A DNA stretch of 64,000 bases from Alloprevotella rava (GTDB lineage Bacteria; Bacteroidota; Bacteroidia; Bacteroidales; Bacteroidaceae): positions 1 to 64,000 of the forward strand of contig NZ_JACICA010000008.1 of the NCBI RefSeq assembly GCF_014195585.1. The letters are read 5' to 3'. The notes under the pieces are model-generated. The model made no database searches, was not told the origin of the DNA, and worked only from the letters and a program-made list of their open reading frames with translations. The translations under genes and the position numbers were made by a program. Positions 34,587 through 43,148 of this stretch are shown here, piece after piece. The number at the start of each line of letters is the position of its first letter. Within the stretch, counting starts at the first letter, position 1.

Positions 34587-35727
34587 GAATCTCTATGTCT
34601 TCTAAATCAAGAATTTCATCATCTGTTGCTTCTTCAAAGTCTGGCTCCCATTCCTCAAAGTCTTGATCTAAAATACGTACTTCACGATCTCGATGAATGA
34701 GACTTCCTCCTTTAGAAACTGCTTGTAATTTGTTGCTCTCGCTGTTGAGTTCTTTCCAAAGACAATCTTTTAATTCTTGGATGCCTTTACCAGCAACAGC
34801 AGAAATGAATAAAACGGGAAGTTCCGTGGGTAATTCGGCACTTAGCATATCAATGAGTTCCTCATCTAAGAGATCAGATTTAGTGATTGCTAAGACTCTG
34901 TGCTTATCGAGCATCTGAGGGTTGAACTTTCCTAATTCACCTAAGAGAACTTCGTATTCTTTTTTGATATCATCAGTGTCGCCAGGAACCATGAAAAGTA
35001 GGAGAGAGTTGCGCTCAATATGGCGAAGAAAGCGAAGTCCTAGTCCTTTTCCCTCAGCAGCTCCTTCAATGATTCCAGGAATATCTGCCATGACAAAGCT
35101 CTGGTTGTCACGGTAGGGAACAATACCAAGACTTGGCTCCATTGTCGTGAAGGGGTAATTAGCAATTTTGGGCTTCGCAGAAGAAACGGCAGAAAGAAGT
35201 GTTGATTTTCCTGCATTGGGGAAACCAACAAGTCCAACATCGGCGAGCAACTTCAATTCAAGAATGATCATCATCTCTTGCATTGGCTCACCAGGTTGTG
35301 CATAGCGTGGTGTCTGATTAGTAGCTGTGCGGAAATGCCAATTGCCTTTTCCGCCACGTCCGCCTTTTAGCAGCATTACTACTTGCCCATCCTCCGTAAC
35401 ATCGCAGATATATTTACCTGTTTCAGCATCGTAGGCAACAGTGCCGCAGGGTACATCAATATAGCGGTCTTGCCCATCAGCTCCATGCAAGAGAGATTTT
35501 CCTCCATTGCCACCATGTCCTGCAAAAACATGGCGTTCATAGCGCAAGTGAAGAAGTGTCCAGTAGTTGTGGTTTCCTCTTAAATATATGTTTCCACCAC
35601 GTCCTCCATCTCCTCCATCGGGACCACCATTGGGTTGGTATTTAGCGCGGTGTAGATGCATTGAGCCACGTCCACCTTTTCCTGAGCGACAATAAATTTT
35701 TACGTAGTCAACGAAGTTGGATTCCAT
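34576..35727 (-). CDS. obg: GTPase Obg
   Basis: A 383-residue ribosome-associated GTPase. The glycine-rich Obg domain is at about 1-158, with many GG pairs ([20 protein letters not shown]). The G domain carries [12 protein letters not shown] (G1), DIPGIIEGA (G3) and TKSDLLD (G4). An acidic C-terminal tail ([15 protein letters not shown]) follows. It has roles in 50S assembly and stringent response in other bacteria. It is followed by pgeF with an 11-nt overlap. Confidence 0.95.
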   Translation of the reverse strand: MESNFVDYVKIYCRSGKGGRGSMHLHRAKYQPNGGPDGGDGGRGGNIYLRGNHNYWTLLHLRYERHVFAGHGGNGGKSLLHGADGQDRYIDVPCGTVAYDAETGKYICDVTEDGQVVMLLKGGRGGKGNWHFRTATNQTPRYAQPGEPMQEMMIILELKLLADVGLVGFPNAGKSTLLSAVSSAKPKIANYPFTTMEPSLGIVPYRDNQSFVMADIPGIIEGAAEGKGLGLRFLRHIERNSLLLFMVPGDTDDIKKEYEVLLGELGKFNPQMLDKHRVLAITKSDLLDEELIDMLSAELPTELPVLFISAVAGKGIQELKDCLWKELNSESNKLQAVSKGGSLIHRDREVRILDQDFEEWEPDFEEATDDEILDLEDIEILDD

Positions 35728-35769
35728 TTTTTTCTTAGAGTGAGACCAAAGAGATTAGAAAAGATTTGA

Positions 35770-35825
35770 ATAAAAAGAAAACGAACTACACTTCCTCACT
35801 GTTAGTGAGGTGTTGTGTAATTCGT
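35770..35825 (-). terminator. terminator of the hpt-adk unit
   Basis: A long interrupted stem (35781-35800 and 35804-35825) with CCTCACT/AGTGAGG at its tip and a T-rich tail TTTTCTTTTTAT on the minus strand. Confidence 0.8.
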
Positions 35826-35840
35826 TTGTATATGATGATT

Positions 35841-36410
35841 TTAGAGCTCGTCAATAACTTTGCAAAGCGCAGCTTCGATTTCTTCGAGAGAACCAATTCC
35901 CTTAACAGAATGACAAATGCCTTCAGAAGTGTACCAATCAATGAGTGGACTCGTCTGATTCTTGTAGACAGTTAATCGTTTTTGGATCGTTTCTTCATTA
36001 TCGTCAGCGCGGCCAGAAGTCTTACCCCGATTGATAAGGCGAGATATAAGTTCTTCTTCAGGGACATCAAGTTCGAGCATAGCACTTACCTCAGTATTTC
36101 TGTCTGCCAACATTTTCTTTAGGGCTTCTGCTTGAGGAATGGTACGAGGGAATCCATCAAAGATAACACCATCGCAGGGACAAAGGCTATCGTATGTGCT
36201 TGCGAGAATATCGATCATCAGTGAATCTGGGATTAACTGACCGTTATCTATGTAATTTTTAGCAGTTTTTCCTAGTTCCGTGCCGTTTTTTATTTCTCCA
36301 CGCAATACATCGCCTGTAGAGATATGTTTGAAACCATATCTTTTAACCAACAGATCACTTTGAGTACCCTTGCCTGAGCCTGGAGCACCAAAAATAACTA
36401 AATTCTTCAT
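35841..36410 (-). CDS. adk: adenylate kinase
   Basis: A 189-residue nucleoside monophosphate kinase interconverting ATP + AMP and 2 ADP. The P-loop GAPGSGKGTQSD is at residues 7-18, the NMP-binding block is STGDVLR, and FDGFPRT follows. The LID is of the short type (RADDNEETIQKRL) without zinc cysteines. An upstream ATG (36500) would overlap hpt and adds no family sequence. It is cotranscribed with hpt, 31 nt upstream. Confidence 0.95.
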   Translation of the reverse strand: MKNLVIFGAPGSGKGTQSDLLVKRYGFKHISTGDVLRGEIKNGTELGKTAKNYIDNGQLIPDSLMIDILASTYDSLCPCDGVIFDGFPRTIPQAEALKKMLADRNTEVSAMLELDVPEEELISRLINRGKTSGRADDNEETIQKRLTVYKNQTSPLIDWYTSEGICHSVKGIGSLEEIEAALCKVIDEL

Positions 36411-36441
36411 ATTCTTGAATAATCCTTTTGTATGTTTCCTC

Positions 36442-36975
36442 TTATTTGATGGTATAGATTTCAGGTAAGTTTCTACCCTCACCATCATAATCAAGCCCAT
36501 AACCTACAATGAAGTCATTGGGGATGTTGAAGCAGCAATAAGGAATATCGAGGTTTACTTTTAAATTTCCTGGTTTTACTAATAGCGATGCTATCTTGAT
36601 ACTGGCAGGATGACGTGCTTGCAGCATAGCCAATAATTCTTCCATGGTTTTGCCTGAGTCAATAATATCTTCTACGATGACAACGTGACGATTTTCTATA
36701 TTCTCATTTAAACCAATAAGTTCTTTTACTACACCTGTTGATTTTGTTCCTGCATAGGAGGCCATGCGAACAAACGTGATTTCACAATCTATAGAAATTC
36801 CTCGTATTAAATCTGCTGCAAAAACAAAAGCACCATTCAGCACGGCAAGGAATAGCGGTTTTTTGCCGTTAAGGTCTTTACTTATTTGTGCTGCTACTTC
36901 TGCGACGCGCTTCTGAATTTCCTCTCGAGAAATTGAAACGGTGAAAGTTTTGTCCTTTACCTGAATAGTTTTCAT
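36442..36975 (-). CDS. hpt: hypoxanthine phosphoribosyltransferase
   Basis: A 177-residue purine salvage enzyme converting hypoxanthine (or guanine) plus PRPP to IMP (or GMP). The PRPP loop VVIVEDIIDSGKTMEELL near residue 100 is diagnostic, and the C-terminal IVGYGLDYDGEGRNLPEIY is characteristic of HPRT. The ATG at 36975 is chosen; the longer frame from 37029 would begin at the -33 element. Confidence 0.95.
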   Translation of the reverse strand: MKTIQVKDKTFTVSISREEIQKRVAEVAAQISKDLNGKKPLFLAVLNGAFVFAADLIRGISIDCEITFVRMASYAGTKSTGVVKELIGLNENIENRHVVIVEDIIDSGKTMEELLAMLQARHPASIKIASLLVKPGNLKVNLDIPYCCFNIPNDFIVGYGLDYDGEGRNLPEIYTIK

Positions 36976-36998
36976 ACTTGTTTTTAGAAAATTTGCTG

Positions 36999-37030
36999 CG
37001 AAGGTACAATAAGTATGAAGAAACTCCAAA
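36999..37030 (-). promoter_or_regulatory. promoter of hpt-adk
   Basis: On the minus strand TTTG (37030-37027), a 20-nt spacer and TACCTTCG (37006-36999). The full -33 match supports TTCG as a working -7 variant. Confidence 0.65.
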
Positions 37031-37065
37031 TTACTCCAAATCTTTTCTGCTCTCTTGGGATGGAT

Positions 37066-37096
37066 AAAAAGAGCCCTCCAAAATGGAAGGCTCTTT
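37066..37096 (-). terminator. terminator of the EF-G paralog gene
   Basis: A 13-bp stem (37068-37080 and 37084-37096, one G-U pair) with an AAA loop and T-run on the minus strand, 17 nt after the stop. Confidence 0.85.
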
Positions 37097-37112
37097 GTCT
37101 TTACTGAATGTT

Positions 37113-39272
37113 TTATGCATCCTCTTCGTTTTGTTTAGAGAACTCATCAATAAGTTTCTTTTGCAAATCCGTCGGTATTAGTTCATAAGAAGCAAACTTC
37201 ATAATGAAACTTGCGCGGCCGCCAGTTAAACTACTTAACGTAGTGGAGTAGTTTGACATTTCTTTCAAGGGTACTTTTGCTGATAATTTCTGGTAGCCAT
37301 TTTCATCAACCATACCAATTATCATACCTCGACGCCCTTGTAGATCGCTCATTACATCGCCCATCGCTTCTACTGGAGTGAATACTTCAACGTCATAAAT
37401 TGGTTCAAGTACCTTGGGGCCTGCATCGCGGAATGCTTGACTGAACGCATTTCGGCCAGCTAATGTGAATGAAATTTCATTAGAGTCAACTGGGTGCATT
37501 TTACCATCGAATACAACAACGCGAACGTCGCGAGCGTAAGAACCTGTTAGTGGACCTTGCTCCATTCTACTCATGATACCTTTAAGAATTGCTGGCATAA
37601 ATCGAGTATCAATAGCTCCACCAACAACGCTGTTGATAAAGACTAATTTGCCACCCCATTCTAATGGGATTTCTTCTTTTCCCTTGATATTAACGCGAAT
37701 TTCTTGCCCTCCAAAATTGTAGCTTGTGGGATCTGGCATTCCTTCATGGTAGGGTTCAACAATTAAGTGTACTTCACCAAATTGTCCAGCACCACCAGAT
37801 TGTTTTTTGTGTCGATAATCTCCTTTTGCAGGTTTAGTAATTGTTTCGCGATAAGGAATCTTTTGCTCGTAGAATTCAACGGAAATTTTATCGAGGTTTT
37901 CTAAACGCCATTTGAGAGTACGGAGATGGAATTCTCCTTGTCCTTTGACAAGAGTTTGTCGCAACTCTTTACTCTGTTCAATAATCCATGTTGGATCTTC
38001 AAGACGCATGCGCTGAATAGCCTGCATCATCTTTTCTGTATCGGATTCGTTGACAGCCTTAATCGCACGAATGTATTTTGGCTCTGGGTATTTTATCCAA
38101 TTGAATCGATTCTCACAATTTGCTCCGTTTAGAGTGTTTCCTGTGCGTACATCTTTTAGCTTAACTGTGCATCCAATATCACCAGCAAGCATTTTTTCTA
38201 CTTTGTCGCGCTGAGCTCCTGCACAGGTAAATATTTGTGCGACGCGTTCTTTTGTTCCTCTGTCAGAATTTGTAAGTTCATCTCCTTCTTTCAGCGTACC
38301 ACTCATAACTTTAAAGTATTGTACTTCTCCGATATGTGGTTCCACGCCAGTCTTGAAAAAGTAAACGCTTGTTGGGCCATTAGGATTTAATAAGACTTCT
38401 TCTCCTCTTGTGTTATGTACCGCAGGCATTTCGTCAACGAAGGGGACTACATTACCAAGGAATTCCATTAGGCGACCAACGCCCATATTCTTATAAGCAC
38501 ATACACAGAATACAGGGAAAATGCTGCGAGTTGCCATTCCTTTACGAATGCCTTCCCGCATTTCGTCTTCAGTAAGCTGTTCCGTTTCGAAGAACTTTTC
38601 CATGAGGTTTTCATCATTTTCTGCTGCAGCTTCTACTAAGGCTTTGTGCATTTCTTGAGCTCTTTCCATTTCCTCTGCTGGAATGTCTTCTATTGTAGGT
38701 TGCCCACCTTCTTCTCCCCACGTTAATTTCTTCATGAGAATAACATCTATCAGCGAATTGAAGTCGGGACCTGTTTTTACAGGGTATTGTACAGGAAGAG
38801 CTTTGGGGCCATAAATACCTTGTAGTTGTTCTACAATATTATTATAGTCACACAGTTCAGAATCTAATTGATTGAGGAGGAATATGACTGGTTTCTGAAG
38901 TTTCTCTGTGTAGCGGAAGTGATTTTGTGTACCTACTTCTGGACCATATTGCCCATTTATAAGAAGTATTGCAGTGTCTGTGACATTCAGTGCTGTAAGG
39001 GCTGCTCCAACAAAATCATCAGATCCAGGACAATCAATGATATTTAATTTCTTATTATTCCATTCCACATGGAATATCGTAGAGAATACTGAATATCCAT
39101 AGTCTTGTTCAACAGGGAAATAGTCGCTGACGGTATTTTTCATTGTTATGCGACCGCGGCGTTTAATAAGACCACTCTCATAGAGCAATGCTTCAGTTAG
39201 AGTGGTCTTACCTGAGCCGTCATTGCCTAAAAGAGCAATGTTCTTGATGTCGTGAGAATCGTAAACTTTCAT
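37113..39272 (-). CDS. elongation factor G paralog (EF-G2-like) with degenerate GTPase site
   Basis: A 719-residue protein with full EF-G architecture: G domain, domain II, and domains III-V (TRFMPAILKGIMSRMEQGPL, EPIYDVEVFTP). The P-loop LLGNDGSGKTT (15-24) is intact. The switch I motif RGITI is replaced by DYGYSVF, and switch II reads DCPGSDDF (80-87) where canonical EF-G has DTPGHVDF, so the catalytic histidine is serine. The guanine motif is NQLD. Bacteroides carry a second EF-G reported to lack GTPase activity and to matter for gut colonisation; this gene fits that description. It is monocistronic. Confidence 0.9.
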   Translation of the reverse strand: MKVYDSHDIKNIALLGNDGSGKTTLTEALLYESGLIKRRGRITMKNTVSDYFPVEQDYGYSVFSTIFHVEWNNKKLNIIDCPGSDDFVGAALTALNVTDTAILLINGQYGPEVGTQNHFRYTEKLQKPVIFLLNQLDSELCDYNNIVEQLQGIYGPKALPVQYPVKTGPDFNSLIDVILMKKLTWGEEGGQPTIEDIPAEEMERAQEMHKALVEAAAENDENLMEKFFETEQLTEDEMREGIRKGMATRSIFPVFCVCAYKNMGVGRLMEFLGNVVPFVDEMPAVHNTRGEEVLLNPNGPTSVYFFKTGVEPHIGEVQYFKVMSGTLKEGDELTNSDRGTKERVAQIFTCAGAQRDKVEKMLAGDIGCTVKLKDVRTGNTLNGANCENRFNWIKYPEPKYIRAIKAVNESDTEKMMQAIQRMRLEDPTWIIEQSKELRQTLVKGQGEFHLRTLKWRLENLDKISVEFYEQKIPYRETITKPAKGDYRHKKQSGGAGQFGEVHLIVEPYHEGMPDPTSYNFGGQEIRVNIKGKEEIPLEWGGKLVFINSVVGGAIDTRFMPAILKGIMSRMEQGPLTGSYARDVRVVVFDGKMHPVDSNEISFTLAGRNAFSQAFRDAGPKVLEPIYDVEVFTPVEAMGDVMSDLQGRRGMIIGMVDENGYQKLSAKVPLKEMSNYSTTLSSLTGGRASFIMKFASYELIPTDLQKKLIDEFSKQNEEDA

Positions 39273-39465
39273 AGTGATGGCTTTTTGTTTTTATTGAATA
39301 GGTATTATGCGGTGTATCCGCAGTTGTAAATTTGTTTCGGCCGCAAAGTAGTGAGAATTTTGAAGCTGACAAAACGTAAAAACTATGTTGTATAACATGT
39401 TTTTGAAGGAAAAATCTATTTGCAGAAGTGTAGAGTTACGCTTTCTTAAAAAAATATTCGCATTA

Positions 39466-39497
39466 TTTGGAGAAACCAGTAAAACTCCCTACATTCG
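39466..39497 (+). promoter_or_regulatory. promoter of serC-serA
   Basis: TTTG (39466-39469), a 20-nt spacer and TACATTCG (39490-39497), 44 nt before the serC ATG. Again a TTCG-type -7 box with a perfect -33. Confidence 0.65.
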
Positions 39498-39541
39498 CCA
39501 ACGAAATTATTGTTTAACTAATATCTAATTATTCAATAGAC

Positions 39542-40609
39542 ATGAAGAAGTACAATTTTGGTGCGGGACCCTCAATTCTCCCGCAGGAAGTTATGAAAGC
39601 CACTGCTGAAGCATGTGTAGATTTTAATGGTATTGGCCTATCTCTGATGGAAATGAGCCATCGCAGTAAAGAATTTCAAGCTGTGATTGATGAGGCTCAA
39701 GATCTTATGAAAGAACTTTTAGGCGTCCCTGAAGGATATAGCGTTTTATTCCTTGGAGGCGGTGCTAGTCTGGAGTTCTGTATGGTGCCATACAACTTCC
39801 TCGAAAATAAAGCTGCCTATGTAAATACTGGGGTATGGGCAACAAAGGCCGTAAAAGAGGCTAAATTGTTTGGAGAAGTTGTGGAGGTTGCTTCATCAAA
39901 GGATAAAAATTTTACATACTATCCCAAGAATTTTGAGATACCACAAGACGCAGACTACCTACATGTCACTTCAAATAATACTATTTATGGTACTGAATAT
40001 CTGAAAGATTTTGAATCTCCGATACCCGTTATCTGTGATATGTCTAGTGATATTCTTTCTCGTCCTGTGGATGTAAGTAAGTATACAATGATATATGGTG
40101 GCGCTCAGAAAAACATTTCTATGGCTGGTGTAACTTTTGTTATTGTAAAAGATGAAGCTCTTGGTAAGGTTAGTAGAGCCATTCCTACAATGCTTGATTA
40201 TCGTACTCATATTAAGAAGGGATCTATGTTTAATACCCCTCCTGTGATCCCTATTTATTCAGCCTTACAAACACTTCGTTGGGTAAAGGCTCAAGGTGGT
40301 GTTGTAGAAATGGATCGCCGTGCTCAAGAGCGTGCTGACTTACTTTATGCTGAAATTGATCGTAACAAGTGTTTCAAAGGAACAGCAGTGAAAGAAGATC
40401 GTAGTCGTATGAATATTTGTTTTATCATGACAGACGAGTATAAAGACCTAGAAGCTGAGTTCCTTGCCTTTGCTCTTGAACGTGGTATTTGGGGAATCAA
40501 GGGACATCGTGATGTGGGTGGTTTCCGCGCTTCATGCTATAATGCAATGCCGGTTGAGGGTGTTAAGGCTTTAATCGCTTGTATGCAGGAGTTTGAAGAA
40601 AAACATTAA
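39542..40609 (+). CDS. serC: phosphoserine aminotransferase
   Basis: A 355-residue PLP enzyme, second step of serine synthesis (3-phosphohydroxypyruvate to phosphoserine), possibly also serving PdxB/PdxA-type vitamin B6 synthesis. The start [13 protein letters not shown], the cofactor-region [10 protein letters not shown], and the PLP lysine in [12 protein letters not shown] are family signatures. The C-terminal [15 protein letters not shown] is also standard. A strong hairpin follows before serA. Confidence 0.96.
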   Translation: MKKYNFGAGPSILPQEVMKATAEACVDFNGIGLSLMEMSHRSKEFQAVIDEAQDLMKELLGVPEGYSVLFLGGGASLEFCMVPYNFLENKAAYVNTGVWATKAVKEAKLFGEVVEVASSKDKNFTYYPKNFEIPQDADYLHVTSNNTIYGTEYLKDFESPIPVICDMSSDILSRPVDVSKYTMIYGGAQKNISMAGVTFVIVKDEALGKVSRAIPTMLDYRTHIKKGSMFNTPPVIPIYSALQTLRWVKAQGGVVEMDRRAQERADLLYAEIDRNKCFKGTAVKEDRSRMNICFIMTDEYKDLEAEFLAFALERGIWGIKGHRDVGGFRASCYNAMPVEGVKALIACMQEFEEKH

Positions 40610-40620
40610 AATCAATAAAA

Positions 40621-40672
40621 GACTGACAAGTGAGCAATATTCAATATTGTTCACTTGTCAGTCTCTCTTCCT
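40621..40672 (+). terminator. 21-bp hairpin between serC and serA
   Basis: Arms 40621-40641 and 40643-40663 pair over 21 bp with one G-U and a single-base loop, followed by a pyrimidine-rich TCTCTTCCTTT. It begins 11 nt after the serC stop. It could terminate, attenuate or protect the serC message, with serA 36 nt downstream. Confidence 0.65.
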
Positions 40673-40698
40673 TTACTAACTTTTATTTATTATTGACT

Positions 40699-41619
40699 AT
40701 GAAAATTTTAGTTGCAACGCAAAAGCCCTTTGCTTCTGTTGCTGTTGAGGGTATTCGAGAAATTGTGGAAAAAGCAGGCTTCGATCTGGCTTTGCTAGAA
40801 AAATATGCGGAAAAATCTGAGTTGCTTGATGCAGTTAAAGATGTAAATGCAATCATCATTCGTTCAGATAAAATTGATGCGGAAATCATGGATGCTGCAC
40901 CAGAGTTGAAGATTATTGTTCGTGCTGGTGCAGGTTTTGATAATGTTGATCTGCAAGCGGCCACGCAGCATGGCATTGTTGTAATGAATACTCCTGGGCA
41001 GAACTCAAATGCTGTTGCGGAACTTGTTTTTGGCCTTCTTCTCTTTACCGTCCGTAATCGTTATAATGGTAAGTCTGGGACGGAATTGATGGGAAAGAAA
41101 CTTGGACTTTTAGCTTTTGGAAACGTTCCTCAGAATGTGGCTCGTGTAGCTAAAGGGTTTGGAATGGATATTTGTGCTTATGATGCTTATTGTCCGCAAG
41201 AAGTCTTTGTTCAGCAAGGTGTTCAGCAAATGACTTCTGCAGAAGAATTATTCCGTATGTGTGATGTGGTAAGTCTTCATATCCCTTCTACTCCAGAAAC
41301 GAAGAATAGTATCAATGCCAAGTTGATTAGCAGCATGAAGTCAAATGCGATTCTTGTTAATACTGCTCGTCAAGATGTTATTAATGAGTCTGAACTCATT
41401 CGTACATTGCAAGAGCGTCCAGACTTGCGCTACGTTAGTGACCTTCAGCTTGCAGCCGATGAGGAAGCTCGTGAAAAACTTGGTGATCGCTACTTTGCAA
41501 CTCCAAAGAAGATGGGAGCTCAGACTGCTGAGGCTAATATCAATGCTGGACTTGCTGCTGCGAATCAGATTGTAGCTTTTTTCAAAGACGGGGAAACTCG
41601 TTTCCAAGTAAATAAGTAA
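40699..41619 (+). CDS. serA: D-3-phosphoglycerate dehydrogenase (short, ACT-less)
   Basis: A 306-residue NAD-dependent 2-hydroxyacid dehydrogenase, first step of serine synthesis by context. The catalytic arginine is in VNTARQDVINES. The cofactor loop is the form LLAFGNVPQNVA, less regular than GxGxxG. The usual catalytic histidine motif TPHIG is replaced by TPKKMGAQTAEA (KK at about 270-271). No ACT or ASB regulatory domain is present. The ATG at 40699 is chosen; an upstream start would begin in the hairpin. Confidence 0.9.
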   Translation: MKILVATQKPFASVAVEGIREIVEKAGFDLALLEKYAEKSELLDAVKDVNAIIIRSDKIDAEIMDAAPELKIIVRAGAGFDNVDLQAATQHGIVVMNTPGQNSNAVAELVFGLLLFTVRNRYNGKSGTELMGKKLGLLAFGNVPQNVARVAKGFGMDICAYDAYCPQEVFVQQGVQQMTSAEELFRMCDVVSLHIPSTPETKNSINAKLISSMKSNAILVNTARQDVINESELIRTLQERPDLRYVSDLQLAADEEAREKLGDRYFATPKKMGAQTAEANINAGLAAANQIVAFFKDGETRFQVNK

Positions 41620-41713
41620 GTAAGTATGATATAAGGTGCAAGGTACGATATTTATGGGTGTGTCTCTATATACTGTATCTTGTGTCTCTAAAAATAACTC
41701 ATTTCAAAATCTT

Positions 41714-42964
41714 ATGGCAAGAATCAAACCATTCAAGGGCGTTCGTCCTCCTAAGGAATTAGTTGAGCAAGTAGAAAGTCGTCCTTACGATGTGCTCGAC
41801 TCCGATGAAGCACGCGCCGAAGCAGGCGATAATAAAAAGTCGCTTTACCATATTATCAAACCTGAAATTAATTTTCCTGAAGGAACCAGTGAGTATGATC
41901 CTCGTGTATATGAAAGTGGAGCAGAACAATTCTTAAAGTTTCAAGAGCAAGGCTGGCTTGTGCAAGACGAAAAGGAAAACTATTATCTCTATGCACAGAC
42001 TATGAATGGACATACACAGTATGGTTTTGTTGTTTGTTGTCATGTTCAAGATTATCTTAATAATGTAATTAAGAAGCACGAACTGACTCGTCGTGATAAA
42101 GAGGAAGACCGAATGAAGCATGTACGCAATACACGTGCAAATATAGAGCCTGTATTCCTTGCTTATAAAGAACGTCCTGTACTCACGGAAATTATAAACC
42201 GTTATGCGGCCCAAATGCCAGAGTATGATTTCATTGCTCCTATAGATGGTTTTGGTCATCGTTTTTGGCTGATTGCTGACGAGAAAGATATTGCTGTAAT
42301 CACTGCTGAATTTGATCAGATGGACGCCCTTTATATAGCTGATGGCCATCATAGATCAGCAGCTGCAGCTCTAGTAGGTAAAGAGAGAGCTGAGCAAAAT
42401 CCTCGAAATACAGGTGATGAAGAATATAACTTCTATATGGCTGTGTGCTTCCCTGAGGAACAGCTTACAATTCTTGGTTATAACCGTGTAGTTACAGATT
42501 TAAATGGGCTTACTCCACAAGAGTTTCTTGCAGCACTTAGTGCTGATTTTATTGTTGAAGATGCAGGTACAGAAGAATATGCTCCGCAACAATCCCATGA
42601 ATTCTCTCTTTATTTAGAGGGACATTGGTATAGACTACAAGCTCGTCCTGGCACCTTTGATTCTTCAGATCCTATAGGAGTTCTTGACGTGGATATTTCT
42701 TCTCGCTTAATTCTTGATAAACTACTTAATATTACAGATTTGCGTGGTGATCGCCGTATAGATTTTGTAGGTGGCCTTCGTGGGATGAGAGAGTTGAAGC
42801 GCCGTGTGGATAGTGGTGAAATGAAAGCTGCACTTGCTTTGTATCCAGTTACAATGCAGCAAATTATTGCTATTGCAGATGCAGGCCGGATTATGCCCCC
42901 TAAAGCTACGTGGTTTGAGCCTAAACTACGCAGTGGGCTTGTAATTCATAAACTTGATGACTGA
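41714..42964 (+). CDS. DUF1015 family protein
   Basis: A 416-residue protein recognised by its start (RIKPFKGVRPPKE, then RPYDVLDSDEAR) and by the motif YIADGHHRSAAA, with DGHHR at 210-214. A DGHHR-type motif also occurs in ParB/SbnI-like proteins that include free-serine kinases. The place directly after serC and serA makes a role in serine metabolism plausible but unproven. An upstream ATG at 41636 adds 26 residues unlike the family and is rejected. It ends at a bidirectional hairpin. Confidence 0.87.
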   Translation: MARIKPFKGVRPPKELVEQVESRPYDVLDSDEARAEAGDNKKSLYHIIKPEINFPEGTSEYDPRVYESGAEQFLKFQEQGWLVQDEKENYYLYAQTMNGHTQYGFVVCCHVQDYLNNVIKKHELTRRDKEEDRMKHVRNTRANIEPVFLAYKERPVLTEIINRYAAQMPEYDFIAPIDGFGHRFWLIADEKDIAVITAEFDQMDALYIADGHHRSAAAALVGKERAEQNPRNTGDEEYNFYMAVCFPEEQLTILGYNRVVTDLNGLTPQEFLAALSADFIVEDAGTEEYAPQQSHEFSLYLEGHWYRLQARPGTFDSSDPIGVLDVDISSRLILDKLLNITDLRGDRRIDFVGGLRGMRELKRRVDSGEMKAALALYPVTMQQIIAIADAGRIMPPKATWFEPKLRSGLVIHKLDD

Positions 42965-42993
42965 CCTGTGTGAATAATTCTATAAAAAGTTAG

Positions 42994-43028
42994 TTCCGTA
43001 ATATGCTTTTATTAAGTGTATTGCGGAA
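42994..43028 (+). terminator. weak hairpin after the DUF1015 gene
   Basis: TTCCGTAATA (42994-43003) and TATTGCGGAA (43019-43028) pair with one G-U. No T-run follows; a second, stronger hairpin lies at 43093. Confidence 0.4.
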
Positions 43029-43092
43029 TTAAATATTATGCATAGTATCTGTTTGAACAACGGTGGTTTTATTCAAACCATAAAAGAATAAA

Positions 43093-43136
43093 GAAATGCA
43101 AAGTTGCTATAGTTGAGCGAACTTTGCATTTCTTTT
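43093..43136. terminator. bidirectional terminator
   Basis: Perfect 13-bp arms (43093-43105 and 43120-43132) with a 14-nt loop and TTTT on the plus side. It separates the convergent DUF1015 and RNase G genes. Confidence 0.8.
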
Positions 43137-43148
43137 GACTACATGGCT

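Noticed and set aside
41933-42352. 139-residue antisense frame over the DUF1015 gene
   Set aside because: No recognisable domain, fully inside a supported gene; shadow of the coding strand.
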